A DNA stretch of 64,000 nucleotides from Rhea pennata. Taxonomy: Eukaryota; Chordata; Aves; Rheiformes; Rheidae. The stretch is from positions 9,474,458 through 9,538,457 of the forward strand of contig NC_084672.1 in NCBI RefSeq assembly GCF_028389875.1, written 5' to 3'. The stretch's first letter is position 1. Every line of letters starts with the position of its first letter. Positions 48,971-61,966 of the stretch are shown one piece after another. The translations under genes and the position numbers were made by a program. The notes under the pieces are model-generated. The model was not told where the DNA came from. It saw nothing but the letters and a program-made list of their open reading frames with translations, and searched no databases.

Positions 48971-49504
48971 GACAGTGAAAATCATTTACTCCAGCTTTTT
49001 ACGGATATATAATGAGATGCCATATTTTGACATATAATATCTAAAGGTTAGAAAAAGACTTGCTCTTATAAATTAGTGGCTTATGACTTCTATTCTACTG
49101 TACGCACAAGAATTTCCTCTCCTATCTTAAGCGCCAAACCAGCCGCGCTCCAGGTGGATGCTGAGGCTACGGCATACGCTCCACGTGACCGCACATTTCA
49201 AGCAATTCCTGTCACTTGTGACATAACGTTGAATTTTAAAATTTGTTGTACTGTTGTTGGATATTTTTTTGACATAAACATCTCATTTCAGATTAATTTA
49301 CAAACCCTTCAAGCTCTGTTTTCACAAACCTTTCACTCAAAGTTGTCATATTCTCAAGCTTTCTTGGCTAACATCTTTCTGGTGACATACCTCTGGCAGA
49401 GCTAGGAAATAGTAGCAGGCGAAATGAATAGCATTCCCTTTTGAACAACAGTAAACATTTATACCTTCACAGAAAGCTTTTTTTCTCATTGAGCCCTGAA
49501 AAAC

Positions 49505-49552
49505 TCTCTCTCTCTCTCTGTGTGTGTGTTTGTATATATAATATATATTTTT
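49505..49552. repeat. (CT)n(TG)n(TA)n compound microsatellite
   Basis: CT repeats pass into TG repeats and then TA repeats; ATGTATATA-type sequence continues to about 49610. Confidence 0.9.
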
Positions 49553-52500
49553 TATATAAGCATATATGCATGTATATACATGTATCTGTTTGTATGTACG
49601 CATATAAGCATTGGTCACTCAGGTGATATTTCTGGAAGCCTTGATGATATTGCAATCATTCAGAAGTTTACTCACTTAAAAGTTTACATTGAAGTTCTGC
49701 AGATAACATTAAATCCATCCATTTTAGTCACCAAATGAACTTGCACCTCAAATTTGTATTTTTGTGACACTCTCCTTCCACTGTAGATTTGTTTTCTAAT
49801 TTTATTTTCCTCCTTCATCTTCCAGCTGCTTATCTCTCCTTCCAGATTCATTACCTCTCCTTTCCTTTCTCCTTTCTTCCTTTCTTCTCCTGCTGTGTTT
49901 CCATTTTTAATGATTGATTTTATGTTTTATTTTACAATGTTTACATAAGCAGAATGAACTGGTTTTATAATCAAAAAGGTGAGTTCTATAATTAATTTTT
50001 CTTGCAAAGTTAATGCTCATTGCTGCTGAACAACCTCTTACTAATCGTGATGCACACCCTCATATTAATGCTGGATGATTTCACTTAAGTTCAAGCTGCA
50101 AATTTTGGCTGAGTCAGAGTTGAGACTTTATCCTGATGGAGGGGACTGAAGAGGAGATGACTGGACTGGCAGGAATTTAAACAACACTGCTATTCTGAAT
50201 AAGGGCTAAAGTCCCTCTACAGGTCCTGCTTCTGATAAAGGCAAGTAACAGATGCTTAAAGATGAGTCTGGATGTGAGGAATATCTTTCCTTAGGCATAC
50301 AGCTCTTCTTCCCTTTCTCCCCTAGCTTATGGCAATCAGAATTTGGTGACTTAAGCAGAGATTGCCTCTAGATCATCCAATTTTATAGCCACCACTTGAC
50401 ACTATCTTCCATAAATTTGTTTAATCCATGAACTTATTTAACTTTTCAGTATTCATAAATCTGTGACACTAAGGTCCTCAGCCTAATTAAACATGGATGA
50501 AAAAGTGTTTCCTTCTGTTTGTTTTCAATCTGTGGCCTCATCATTTCATCGGCTACCTTCCAGTTCTTGCTGTGTAGAAAATGGTCAGAAATATACAGTG
50601 CTGAGCTTATAGTGGGCTACGAGCCTCTGTTCAGCATCAGGAATCTTTATCTCCTCCTCAAAGCAGAAACATCTTGCTGTCAGCTGGAAACTGAAGTCCA
50701 TAAATGCAGACTCATTAGTGAAGGGGGCCATAAGGGCTACAGAAGGTGCATAAATCAACAAGGAACTTTTTAAATAATAGCATGTCTCACTACATTCATC
50801 TACTTTGAGTTTACTTCTCACCCCCTCAGTACATTTTGACATTCAAACTTAATCATAACTTCCCATCAAAAAACACAGCACAGAACAGTCTTGGAAGAAA
50901 GCGGCAGTTCCCTTGAGCCCAGACTGCTGACCAACACAGGGCTGCGCAGAGCCAAGTCTAGACTGATGTTGCAGATTATCGCATGTAAACGGTGCCAGTT
51001 TCACAGCAGCCCTGAGAAATCCCTGTGGCACACAACACAGCTTCTCTCCTGGTTATGCTTTGTGCCTGGCTGGGAGAGGCTTAGTGCTGGCTTAAACGAG
51101 TAGTTCATTTCTACTTTTCTTTCCTTCTGCTTTAGCATAGTGCCTCCAGTCACTGAGAAGAGGCCTGGAATAGCTGGGTGAGGGTAGCTGGGCTGGTAGG
51201 CTGGAGTAATTCAGCAGCAGAAGATAACTACCCCACCACCCAGTGACCACCAAGTGTCTGTTTGCAGTGAGAACTGCTTGTCCTAAATGCCAAGCCTTGA
51301 AGCACTGAGAAGCCAGAAGGGAGGGAAGTTTGGGGCCAAATATTGCCTTTAGGAACAGGATGTGAGTCCTAGTGACCTTTATCTTGTTTTTTATCAGAAT
51401 AGTTTTGCAGTGTTGATGACTGCCTGCTTCCCAGCCACTGTGACATTGCCTGACAGCACAAAACATAATGTGCACCTTCCATTTGATTATCTGTCAATGT
51501 TCAGCATTGCTACCAGTAGCATGAACGAAAGACAGTGGGAAGAGCAGCGGGTGGCAAGCAGTGCACTCTTTTTCAATTTACTCATAATGGAAGAGCAGAA
51601 AGAGAAGGATGATGAGGTCGCCTGCAGTGTTTTGTAGAAGAAAATATCGTTTTCAACTGTCTACACCTGCACTCTGTAATGTATCAGGAGCCCTAACACC
51701 TTCTCCCCAGTATCCCAGCTATGTCAGAATAGATTAACTTAATGTATGGAAGCAATATGTGAATCAACAGCATATTCAGCACCACAGATAATTTCTGGGT
51801 GCTCCATCCAACCTATAAACTGTAGTGTGGGAAGCCTCAATACTTTGGCTGTGACCCTTGGGAATGATTAAACTTGCAAACCCCTGTATCTCCTCCTGTG
51901 GTTTAAGAACAGATTATTTTCAGGACTGAGTCACATTAAAGGTCCCTCCCCTGAATCTTGGTTCTTCCTACTGTGAAGAGAGTCCCACAGAAAATGCCAC
52001 AGCTGACAACCATCTCAGAGGGCTGGGATGACACAAAGAAGTGCTGTGTGGGTGACATGATGCAAAAATGTCTCCATTAGATTTGCTCTCCACATTCTAA
52101 AGTCCTGGTCTGACATGAACCTGCAGCTGTCTTAGCACAGGAAAGAGTAGCAATTTGCTTCTCACAAAGATCTGTAAAAAGATGCATCCTTAAGGCTCTG
52201 TAATATAGCAATCTTTGGCAGAGACAGACTAGACAGGACTCTCTTCTCCCATCACTGCCTCTTGATTACGCTGGCATATATTGCAAAATAAGATAGAATG
52301 TCCACTTACCATCAAGGACACTGTCTTCCTAGCAATCCAGTAACTGCCAGCCTGAGAAGCAAGGCCAGATGTGCTTTGTTGTTCTTGACGCACCCAAAAA
52401 AACCCCGACTACAGGGTTATTAATTTAAGAAAGTTGTCCATCCACAAAGAACCATAAATAATCCAGGAAAACTTCTATGTCTGACTCCACATCTGATCTC

Positions 52501-53480
52501 CCCTGCTTACACTGATTCTCTGCCAGCTGAGTTTCTCTTCCTCACAGCTGGCCAGCAGATTATTTTGGGAAAAGATGTGATGAACTTAGCTAGAACCACC
52601 TGCTGCCTCTTTGATTCTTGTTAGCTCTACGCAGCTTTTGGCATTAGTCTTGACAGTTGCTTCTGGAAGCAAGAAAGGATAGAGGGACCCAGTTATAGCG
52701 GAAGAGTATCATCTTTTTCCTGAGAACTGGAGCCAGTAACACCAATGGCATGTCTATAAAAGATCTCAGATAAAGGTGCACCGATGTTGAGTATAGGCTT
52801 GCTCTGGCTTGTTAGCCTACAGCAAGCTGAGTAAACAGCTTTAGGCACCTGTGCCTTGGTGGTCTGGAAGAAGTCTCTGTCTGCTGGTGATGCAGGGTTT
52901 GGGAATTTTATCATTGTCAAGTGGGATCCGTCCTTCTGGTGGGCCTGGCTCCCACCAGAGGACATTTCCCACTTGCTCTAAGAATATGGGTACCATGCCC
53001 CATGCCATGTCTCTGGCTCTGGTTTCTGTGTGCTGCTAACTTACTGAAGTCTGACTAGAAAGTGAAGAATAATTCAGAAGGGAAAAAAAATGAACTATCT
53101 TAGCTTGATACCTACATTTAATTTCTGCTCATCTCTAGTAAAATCATTGCGTTAGAAATAGCCTAACTGTTTCTGTCTGACTGGATTTCAACTCTGGTTT
53201 CATGCCTAACGCTCAAACATGGCCTTTGCTTGCTACATGCATACGCATCTGCTCAGATGGCACAAAGCCTACTTACATGCTAGCAGCATGCCTATTGCAC
53301 TGGGGAAAAGTACCTCTTTACACTTAATTACCGTCAGTGAGGAAGAGTACCAAAATGGGCAGAAACAACTTCAGGGCCCTGTCATTCCTGGCTTCTTGCT
53401 GTGTCTGCTGGCCCCCTACTTACCATGGAAGACTTACCAGGTAGCTGCAAAGAGGAGGAGCATAACCTTTTTTTCTCTCT

Positions 53481-53735
53481 AGGACAAAGTAACAGTTTAA
53501 ACTACAGAAAGTAGCTGCAGGCTAAATGAGAGAGAAAACTTTCTAATGGTAAGAATTAGGGCTTCCTGGGGGGGGGAGGCCATAGGGATTCCATAGACAG
53601 AGATCTTTAAGCATAAGCTGGACAAGTATTTATTAAGAGTGACATAGCCATGGCTGAGTTTTCACAGGGGAAGAGAAGTAGACAAGGTAAATTGCTGAGA
53701 TTCTTTCCAGTCCTATGATTCCATGAAATAGGCAA
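53481..53735 (+). mobile_element. CR1 LINE 3' fragment
   Basis: GGACAAAGTAACAGTTTAAA and a later AGCTGGACAAGTATTT match the layout of the CR1 ORF2 end and 3' UTR. It finishes with TTTCCAGTCCTATGATTCCA, the usual CR1 terminal signature. Old and diverged. Confidence 0.7.
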
Positions 53736-55349
53736 GAGAATTTTCTTTCTTAAAGGAAAAGAATTATTCTGCTGCTCAGAGTTGCTGCACTAGGGCACAG
53801 AGACAGGTATGAATTACCTGCATTATGAAATGAAAGCTGAGAAGTACATAGAAACCAGACAAAATACGCTTTACTAGCCTGTATGTGTTCGCAGCTGTGG
53901 TGCTACATGCTGGATCAGCTGCAGCTTCTAAGTGTCTTTCTTTTCAGTCCCAAACCCAACAAGAGGATGCTCCAAGGGAGCAGATATTCAGATATTTGTA
54001 TCCACATATTTCTTCACTGGATATTCTTTTAGCTTTCAGGGATGGGTAAAGACATTCTTAGGAAACACTGTTGACAATGATTTGCTTACTAGCTGAATTT
54101 AGCTTTTATTCCTCTTTACAGCTACAAACGCTTGCTTTGGTTACACGGATTTCCCTTCTGATGAGAATTTTGTGAGAAGTCTTATATGCAAACCCTTGGT
54201 TTGCTTGCAACCGGCTTGCTGCAACTGTTGCATTTCGTATTCTGCATGGGCAGTTCCTGTATTTGGCAAAGCTGAAATACAGAAGTTGCATGCCACGTTT
54301 CTGTGCTTTGACTGCCCTAGGAGTCCGAGACTCAGGAGGGAATTGACTCTGAAATACACTCGTCTGGTGTTACTTACTTAGAGGTGGCTGCTGGCTTGAT
54401 GACAAGAAAGAGGAGCATATTTGGCTGCTGCAGAAGTAACTAGAGAAGTACATTGCAGCTTGATGTCTCAGTCTGCCTATTCTGGGAGGGCAGAACCTGT
54501 ACCAACACACACCTGGCACCCACGCATGTCCTCGAGCTCTCTGCTGCAGCCAGACCATCTGCTGTGTATGAGGGAGCTGAACCTTGGCTTCTCGCAGGGA
54601 GAGCAATTACTCAGGTAGTGGGGAGATGGCTATTTCCCTCTGAACCTGGTGTCCTACGTGGCGGGAGGAGCAGGATAGCTATGCACCTCACAGTGCAGGC
54701 AGCCCAAACTCAGTACCTCACTGAATACACTTACCCACAAATATATTAGGTGGCTTATTTGCAGGTAGTCAGTACAAAATGAGCATGAACAGCTTGTGGA
54801 AATTCACTTAGTAATCAGCACTTGGTTTTGGCCATGGCTATTACCTTAGCAGATGAGGCTTATATGATCCCAAGACCATTAGTCTTCTTGAACAGAGAAG
54901 ATGCTGTGAGCACAGGGTGAGGGAACCAGGTATTTTCCATTACTTTTCCATGGTCCCAGCTGCTTACCAATGGCTGTCCGCTTTGTCTCAGTTGATTCTG
55001 AGCCAGATGCCTTTCATCCAGATCTTATTTCACTCAGAGGATGGCACATTCCAGGCAAATCTGCACTTCTCACGGGTCTGAGGAGAAGAGATGTGCACTC
55101 TGGGGTCAGCAGAGCTCTGAAAAGCTGTAGTATTTTGCATACTTTCCTTTGAATTCACAAACCATTCAGGCCAGTCTTGTCATCACTGTAGGTCATGAGT
55201 ATATCACACTGTGGCTGGTTAGGTAATAGCCTGCCAGTGATATTGATCTGGGGCTGAAATAACTGTAGTGTTCTTGCCATTGGGCTTAACATTTCTAGTT
55301 GATTTTATACCTGTGTCCAAGGAGTCTATTAGCAGGGGAAAATATGTAA

Positions 55350-55865
55350 CATAAAAAGGTTGAGGAGACTCAAACAGCTGCATTAGGAGGAAAGGTTGGG
55401 ACCCCTCTATCTGGAGAAGAGTTGGCTGGTGGGGTTGGAGGGGGCTACAACTGAGTTTTATAAAATCACAGAATCAGTGGATAAAGTGAGTTAAAAAAAA
55501 AGCTACACAATGAGATCTAAGGAGCCTTTGAGGAAACAGATACAACAGATGAGTGAAAAAAAAAAAGTAAAAGTACTTCTTTATGTGGCAGCTAGCGACG
55601 CTCTACAATTTGCTACCAAAGGAGGCAGTGGAGGCAGACAGTACCAGCAGGCTCAGAAAGGATTAGGTAGGGTGATGGATGGCAGGTCCCAAAATGGAGA
55701 TGAGGCAGGGATGTACCCCTAGCACATCTGCAGATAGTGGTGGCATGTAAGAGCCTAGCCCACGCTCAAAATACATCTCCTATTGGCACTGTCAGAGACA
55801 CTCCTGTGCTGGATGCACTGCTGGTCTGGCCCAGCAAGCTGTTTCTCATGCTTTTATGGGGAAAA
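55350..55865 (+). mobile_element. Old CR1 LINE fragment
   Basis: Sense-strand matches to a CR1 3' region: AAGGTTGAGGAGACTC, CTGGAGAAGAGTTGG, and near the end GTGCTGGATGCACTGC with GGTCTGGCCCAGCAAG. The element is diverged and interrupted, including an A-rich expansion near 55491-55567. No intact reading frame. Confidence 0.65.
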
Positions 55866-55869
55866 GTAG

Positions 55870-58800
55870 CAGCACAGCCCATTTGTGTGAATGTAGCAAT
55901 AACTGAATCTTCACTGGGCATAAGAAATAAAATGCCTACACTGTTGGCAAAGCATAGCCTGAGCCTGCTCTGAAGCCCAGCTACTGTCCTCGCAGTGCTA
56001 CTGTGCCAGGATGGTGCAGCTGGGAATACTGGCCCATGGCTGCCGCGTACTCCGGTTTGTACCATGTCACATGAAAAAATCCAGAACACAAATGTCAAGG
56101 AGGAGAAGCTCCTAATTCTGCTGTCTCCTTGTGGAAGTTAGTCCTGGAAACCAAACAGAACTAATTTATGAACTGCATGAGTGGATCCCATACCGGATAG
56201 GATATGTGATAGGAATTCAAACTTAGAGGCTTCACTGTGGTTGTGTATGGCAGGTCTGTGCCAACATGACCAGATATTGACATTCATAAGGCCAGTCTCA
56301 ACTCTATTCTTAATTTCACAGTGTAGACAGCCAGAGAAACCCCTGATTTTGCTTGCTCAATTGTTGTATTACAGTGCTATCTGCATTAGGTTATTACCAG
56401 TGGTTGAACCCACACATGCAATAGCACCATTACTTCAGTGGAAAAAGCCTATGGCTTGAGGGTTATGATGTGTCACGTAGCTCTCCTGCTTTAATATTCA
56501 CTCCCTTTATTGCTCTCTTGGATGTGCTAACTCCACATCCTTTTGTCTGATGTTCTGATTCCTCTCACAAAGACAGAAAGGAATAAATAGCCGTGCACTG
56601 CAGTGTGTGGCAGTATAAATGCCTTCCAAAGAACCACTGCTGAGACTGTTGACATGAGAGTTTGCAAGAGAAATGAAAGAAAATATGCTGATTCTGCTGG
56701 TTTGAAGTGTAACTCATGCTGTGCCTGACTAAATGTTATATCAGAGCTCCACAGCTCAGTTTTAAGATGCTTCATTGAGGAGTAAGTGTCATTGTTTAAG
56801 TTATGCTGTTAAATCACAAGTTACAGGGTAGGAAGACTCATCTCTCTTCTATTAACTGCCTGTCTAAACACACTTTTGTGAAATACAGACATTAAATGAG
56901 AAATCTTACTTTGTTTCATAATATTCTGTAATTATGAAGAGGAAGAAACCAATACACAAAACATCCATGACTTCAGCATAAAGGTACTACCGCCTACCTG
57001 CTTATCAGTTCTGCTTAGCACTACTCCATATGCGGGAGGTGTGGGGCTCATGTGGAGGGCAGGCTTGGAGGAAACCCCATAGTAGAAACAGCACGGAACT
57101 ACCCACAGAGTATGCTGGTGAGCCACATCCTACACCTGTGGGAACTGGTGTAGGACTAGTTACAGCCAAGTCAAAATCCAAAAGGAGGGCAACACAGTAA
57201 CACTTGACATATGTATGGTACTTAATGAAGGACATCTGTATCATTCCCACAATTACTTATGCAAGGTCACACAGCAGGTTGGTACCAAGATCAAACTTGG
57301 AGCCCAGGCCTGAGCAAGGCTGGCTAACACAAATAAAGGATGCTCTTTAATTTCACAAATATCCATAATCTTACAGGTGCCATACTGGTCCTGGACACAT
57401 GGTGATCCACCTCACTCCAGATGACCTATTTCGCACAGGCTGTTGTGTTATTCATCCACAATTCATTGCAGGAGAAAAATAGCAGTGCCCTAAGAGCTAA
57501 GTCAAAGGAGACTCTCATTTAAAACATGGAACAGCTGTACAAGATGGGCTGTGGAAGAGTAATGGATTAATCCACTTCAGAACTGCTCTTCCACAACTTC
57601 CATAAGACATTCCTTGGCTTTGGCAACAGTTCAGATCTGGAGTAATGATGGTGTTGGATATCAGTACATTATACCAGAAAAAATGCCTTGCAATTAATGA
57701 TACGACATTAATAAAGTTGGCTGAGGCAAGGAACCATTATGTTTACAATTGAGGAGGGGGAAGATGTTTTACAAGCCCTCGCATCTCTTTCTTTGCACCC
57801 AAGCATTCTCCATGTATTCCTGGGGGGTGCTTACAGCCCCCATGCAGTGAGTTATTCCTCCTTGCTCCAAGGGCAGCGGTCGATGTTTTCAGCTCTGGTG
57901 ACTGCCAGTTCAATCTCTCAGCCACAAGGCTGTCATCGTGTCTGGACGGGGTGGGGGTGGGGGGTCTCAGCAGAGACCTGACCTCTGAGGGACTGCAGGG
58001 AGCTGCAATGAGCAGAAGATGTTTTTAAGCTACTTGTGCACCTGTCCACAGGGGATATGAGTCACTGCCACTTTGAGCAATGAAGCTTAACTCAGGGTCA
58101 ACGACGAGTCTCTGGAGCCACTTTGCCCATTTCACCTAGGTGTTCATTCAAGACCTACGGTCTTTCTTTTCCATTATATATTCCTCTCATCTTCCCACCT
58201 AATTATCCAAGGCACTAAACTGTGAAGCAAGACTTAGCTCAAGAGACAGCGGTAATAATAACTTAGCATTTAGCCAGTAACATCCTATGGTGAGAAGCAC
58301 AGTGCTAATCTTTAGTACTTATCAATATTGTTTTCTCTTACGTATCAATCTGGGAACTGATCAGAGTAAAAAGCATTCAGTCAATAATCTCCACTTAAAA
58401 CAGTACCATGGAGTAGCACATTAATTGGATGCAGACAGCTGGACTGTGAGGGTTTGGCAAAGCTTAGCAGTGCTTGAACCGGCAATCTGTTTCAAAGGCA
58501 TAGCCGCACAGAAAAAGTGGTAGAAACTTCGGGAGAATCAAACTGGCTCTGAAGAATTACTGCAGAAAGGCTTACACTACTGGGTAGAGAGCAGATCCAG
58601 AGCCTTCATGATCTAATCCCAGAAAAGGCTGCATACCTGGTTGCATTTCTTAGAGTGGGATTCATCTTGACTCACGTTTGCATTATGTATGTACTGTAAA
58701 TTAATCTCGTAAAGCTCCTTCTCTAGTTGTTGGCACTGCCTGAGTGCTGTTCATCACACCAGGGGAATGATCAATGAATTGCCACTTAGAGTTGCATGTT

Positions 58801-59745
58801 TTTCTTGATGAACTATGTAAGGCAGTGCATGAGCAGCTGGCTTACTTTTGTCGGTTAACATCAGGGCATAGGTCCCAGAGTGGGTAACAGCATGGCTTGC
58901 TTAGTGTCCTGCATTGCCTGTATGCATATTGCTGTCTCTAGCATGCTGCTATATTTCAGTAGGCAAAGTGGCATCCTCCAAGGAAGGACTGCAGAATGAC
59001 TTACCTGGCAAGTCTTGATCATGACAGTGATACAATCATTGATTGCAAGTCATTGTGGGACATAAGGCAAGCAGGGAGCGAACAGATGAGGCTAAGTAGA
59101 AAAAGGGACATGCTTACCCTACTCTGAAAAGTAATGTGGATCCAGGCTCATACTCAGCTCACCAAGTAGTCTAAGACTACTATAACCATCTTTCTCCAGT
59201 TCTTTCTTTGGCAATTCTACGTTCTTCTGGCCACTGTCTGTTGCAGTGGGTCAGACTGGACAGTGAGCAATCAAAGAGCTTCTAAGGGATGGCTTGCAGA
59301 GTAACTTGCTTCACTTCAGAACTAAACAGCTCAGAATTTGGCCCAAATCATTTCTGCATCATGCATCATTACTGCATCATTTCTGCACAATACTTGAAGC
59401 AATCCCTGAGAGGATTATTTGGAGTAAAAGAAAAAATCATTTACGCTAGTAGTAATTATGGAGCTGCATTTCTTCCAAAGGTAAATTTTACACACTAAAA
59501 TAAGAACATTTCAACTGTCCTCTTGTAAAAAAAAGGCAGCCCAAATTACCTTAGTATCAAAAATATTGCTTGAAAGATGAATAAATGTTTTTCCTAGCAT
59601 TGCTAGAAAGACCAAGCTTTATTGCATTCCCAAGGCTTGAAGTTGGGAGTTACGTCAGAGAAGTGAAGCTGGTCATTTTGGATTTAACTTACAGTGTCAA
59701 GAACTTGCCCTTTCTGTTGCTGTGGTCTCATGAGAGGTGAGAATT
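55870..59745. other. Intergenic-looking DNA
   Basis: Apart from the MIR-like fragment nothing was recognised. Open frames are short and lack coding character. Confidence 0.5.
57235..57320 (-). mobile_element. MIR-like SINE fragment
   Basis: CAAGGTCACACAGCAGGTTG with the following CTTGGAGCCCAGG reads like the antisense of the MIR core (around GCTGTGTGACCTTGGGCAAG). Short and diverged, as expected for so old a family. Confidence 0.6.
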
Positions 59746-60410
59746 ATCACAGAATGGTTGAGGTTGGAGAAGAACTCTGGAGATCATCTAGTCCAAACCC
59801 CCTGCTCAAGCAGGGTCACCTAAAAAACACGTTGCACAAGATTGTGTCCAGGTGAGTTTTGAATATCTTCACCGAAGGAGACTCTACAATCTCTCTGGAC
59901 AACCTGTTCCAGTGCTGTGTCACTCTCACAGTGAAGAAGCTTTTCCTCGTACTCAGGTGGAACTTCCTGTGTTTCCGTTTGTGCCCGTTGCCTCTTGTCC
60001 TGTCACTGGGCACCACTGAAAAGAGTCTGGCCCCATCCTCTTGACACCCTTCGCCCCTTAAGGTGTTTGTAGAAATTGATAAGATCCCCTCTCATTCTTC
60101 TCTTCTCTAGGTTAAACAGGCCCAGCTCTTGCAGCCTTTCTTCACAAGAGAGATGCTCAAGTCCTCTGATCATCTTCACAGCCCTATGCTGGACACTATC
60201 CAGTAGCTCTATGTCTCTGTTGTACCGGAGAGCCCAGAACCGGGCACAGTACTCGAGATGAGGCCTCACCAGGGCTGAGTAGAGGGGCTGGATCACCTCC
60301 CTCGACCTGCTGGCAATACTCTTCCTAATGTGCCCCAAGATACTGTTGGCCTTCTTGGCTACAAGGGCACATTACTGACTTACGGTTAACTTGTTGTCCA
60401 TCAGAAATTC
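59746..60410 (-). mobile_element. CR1 LINE, 5'-truncated copy
   Basis: The clearest repeat in the window. On the + strand it begins with the antisense CR1 3' end (ATCACAGAATGGTTGAGG, then CATCTAGTCCAAACCCCCTG) and runs back into the ORF2 C-terminus. CR1 copies are normally 5'-truncated, which fits the missing front. It is less decayed than the other copies here. Confidence 0.93.
59820..60390 (-). pseudogene. CR1 ORF2 C-terminal remnant, frameshifted
   Basis: Two overlapping minus-strand frames hold the last part of the CR1 reverse-transcriptase protein. The upstream one (to about 60003) includes [20 protein letters not shown] and [20 protein letters not shown]. The downstream one (from about 60016) has [18 protein letters not shown] and [18 protein letters not shown] small indel near 60055 shifts the frame between them. 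It lacks the catalytic domains and is dead. Confidence 0.88.
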
Positions 60411-61928
60411 CAAAGTTGTCATTATTCTGCCCAGACTCACAGGTTCTATTCCTAGGTCTTCTAGGACACGCTGGATCAACTCTCAGAAGTATCTTGCCAT
60501 CCCTCAGTCTTATAAAGTCTTTCATCATGATGCTGCAGTTTAGCACCAGGTAGAATTTAGGCATGTTTATGGACAGTAACAATAGAAAACATTTGAGGGG
60601 CGGTGTTTTTGGTTTTTTTGAAAAATGAATTAAAGACCCAGGCAACATCACTCTCCTTTTAGCATTATGTGTCCCATCAAGTATATCTTTGGGTAACAAC
60701 ATGAATAAAGTTGCAAAGTATGTCATATTGATTGGATATCCAATAGCTGTAAAAATTTCTAAGGTTTGCCCAGTATTAGCAGAAACAGAGGAAGAAAGGG
60801 AAAAAGTTTGGCATCTGTAACTCATACTTTGTTGCTTGCCATGCAAACTCATCCTAAAGCATCTGAAGGCTTAACTGGCATTGCATAACAGGGAAAAGAA
60901 AGAAATCTCCTGCTTCTCTTTGAAATGTGCATTGAAAAGCCAGACATTGGGAATATTTCTCTGATCTACAGCCTTTTACCAACTGGTAGTAGAAGGGAGC
61001 TGATAGGAAGAGTAAGCCATAGAAAATAAACTGTATACGTAATTGACAGCATTTCAATAATTTTTCAAGTTTTCACAGTTGGAACAATATCATCATTGTG
61101 CAACACTGCCAGACTCTGATTTGCACAAAAACATAGCTGTGTCTGTAACATTAGAGAACATTTCCCATTTGCAAAAATTTACATTCCTAAGATGTGCATT
61201 AGAAAGGCAAAACTGTTAAAAGAAGCTTATGTTCAGAGTTGGCTGATGGGAGGCGTGCAGGACTGCCCAATGTAAAGGCACAGCCAAAAACACCACTTTC
61301 AAAAAGAAACACAGAATAAGTGGAGAAAAGAGTTTTTAGTGCCCTCCTGGGAAAGTTTCAAGGACATTGCAAAACTAACAGTTAGATGAGGGATCACCGC
61401 TCTGCAGCCTCTCCCCATCAGGGCTGCTTTGAGCCTTTGAAGTATGTTCTCAATGCTGGAGCCATGCAGGGCTTTTGCTCCCTGAATCTTACTCAAGTAC
61501 ACCATACTCTGGCACAGAGTGGTGGGTCAGGGTCATGTGTGCACCCACAATTTCCCTTGTGGGTGCAATGAGGCAACATCGCAGGCAGTTCGGAGAGCTG
61601 CGGACAAGTCAAGGGGTAAGCAACAGCAGCCTCTGGGGAGGAGCAAGGGCAGGCTAGCGACACTTGGGCAATACAAAACTCTCCTGCTCTTCAGCCTGCG
61701 TGCAAGATTAGATTCGGCATTTTACTGAGACAGTCGCCTGCCTCTGCTCTTGTATGTGAGGAACGTTATGGAGAACTTCTACCGAGCTGGTTCAGTGTTT
61801 TTGTGCTGTACTTGGGTTTTGAAGCTGTTGAGACATTGGGGCACTTATCTGAATTAGCATAGGCTGCTTAGCCTGCCTACTCATTAAAAATAAGATTTTC
61901 AGCTCCACTGCTGCAAAATGTGCAAGTT

Positions 61929-61932
<4 letters not shown>

Positions 61933-61964
<32 letters not shown>
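61933..61964 (+). repeat. Poly(A) tract, 32 bp
   Basis: An uninterrupted A run with no recognisable retroposed body upstream. Confidence 0.95.

Positions 61965-61966
<2 letters not shown>

Larger units (their letters stand above)
40170..53480. other. Intergenic-looking DNA
   Basis: No gene was recognised on either strand. The longest open frames (42799-43275 minus, 158 codons; 41126-41539 plus, 137 codons) have no domain and no coherent splice context. The segment contains homopolymer tracts, a diverged palindromic-family repeat at about 48485-48555, and a CT/TG/TA microsatellite at 49505-49552. Confidence 0.5.

Noticed and set aside
52693..52965. 90-codon minus-strand frame
   Set aside because: No domain, no splice signals and no conserved start; likely chance.
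58220..58330. Possible second MIR fragment
   Set aside because: Only a few short words (GTAATAATAACTTAG) match; not enough to call.
60325..60852. 175-codon minus-strand frame next to the CR1 copy
   Set aside because: It begins in a frame other than that of the CR1 protein and runs into unique DNA; no family resemblance.
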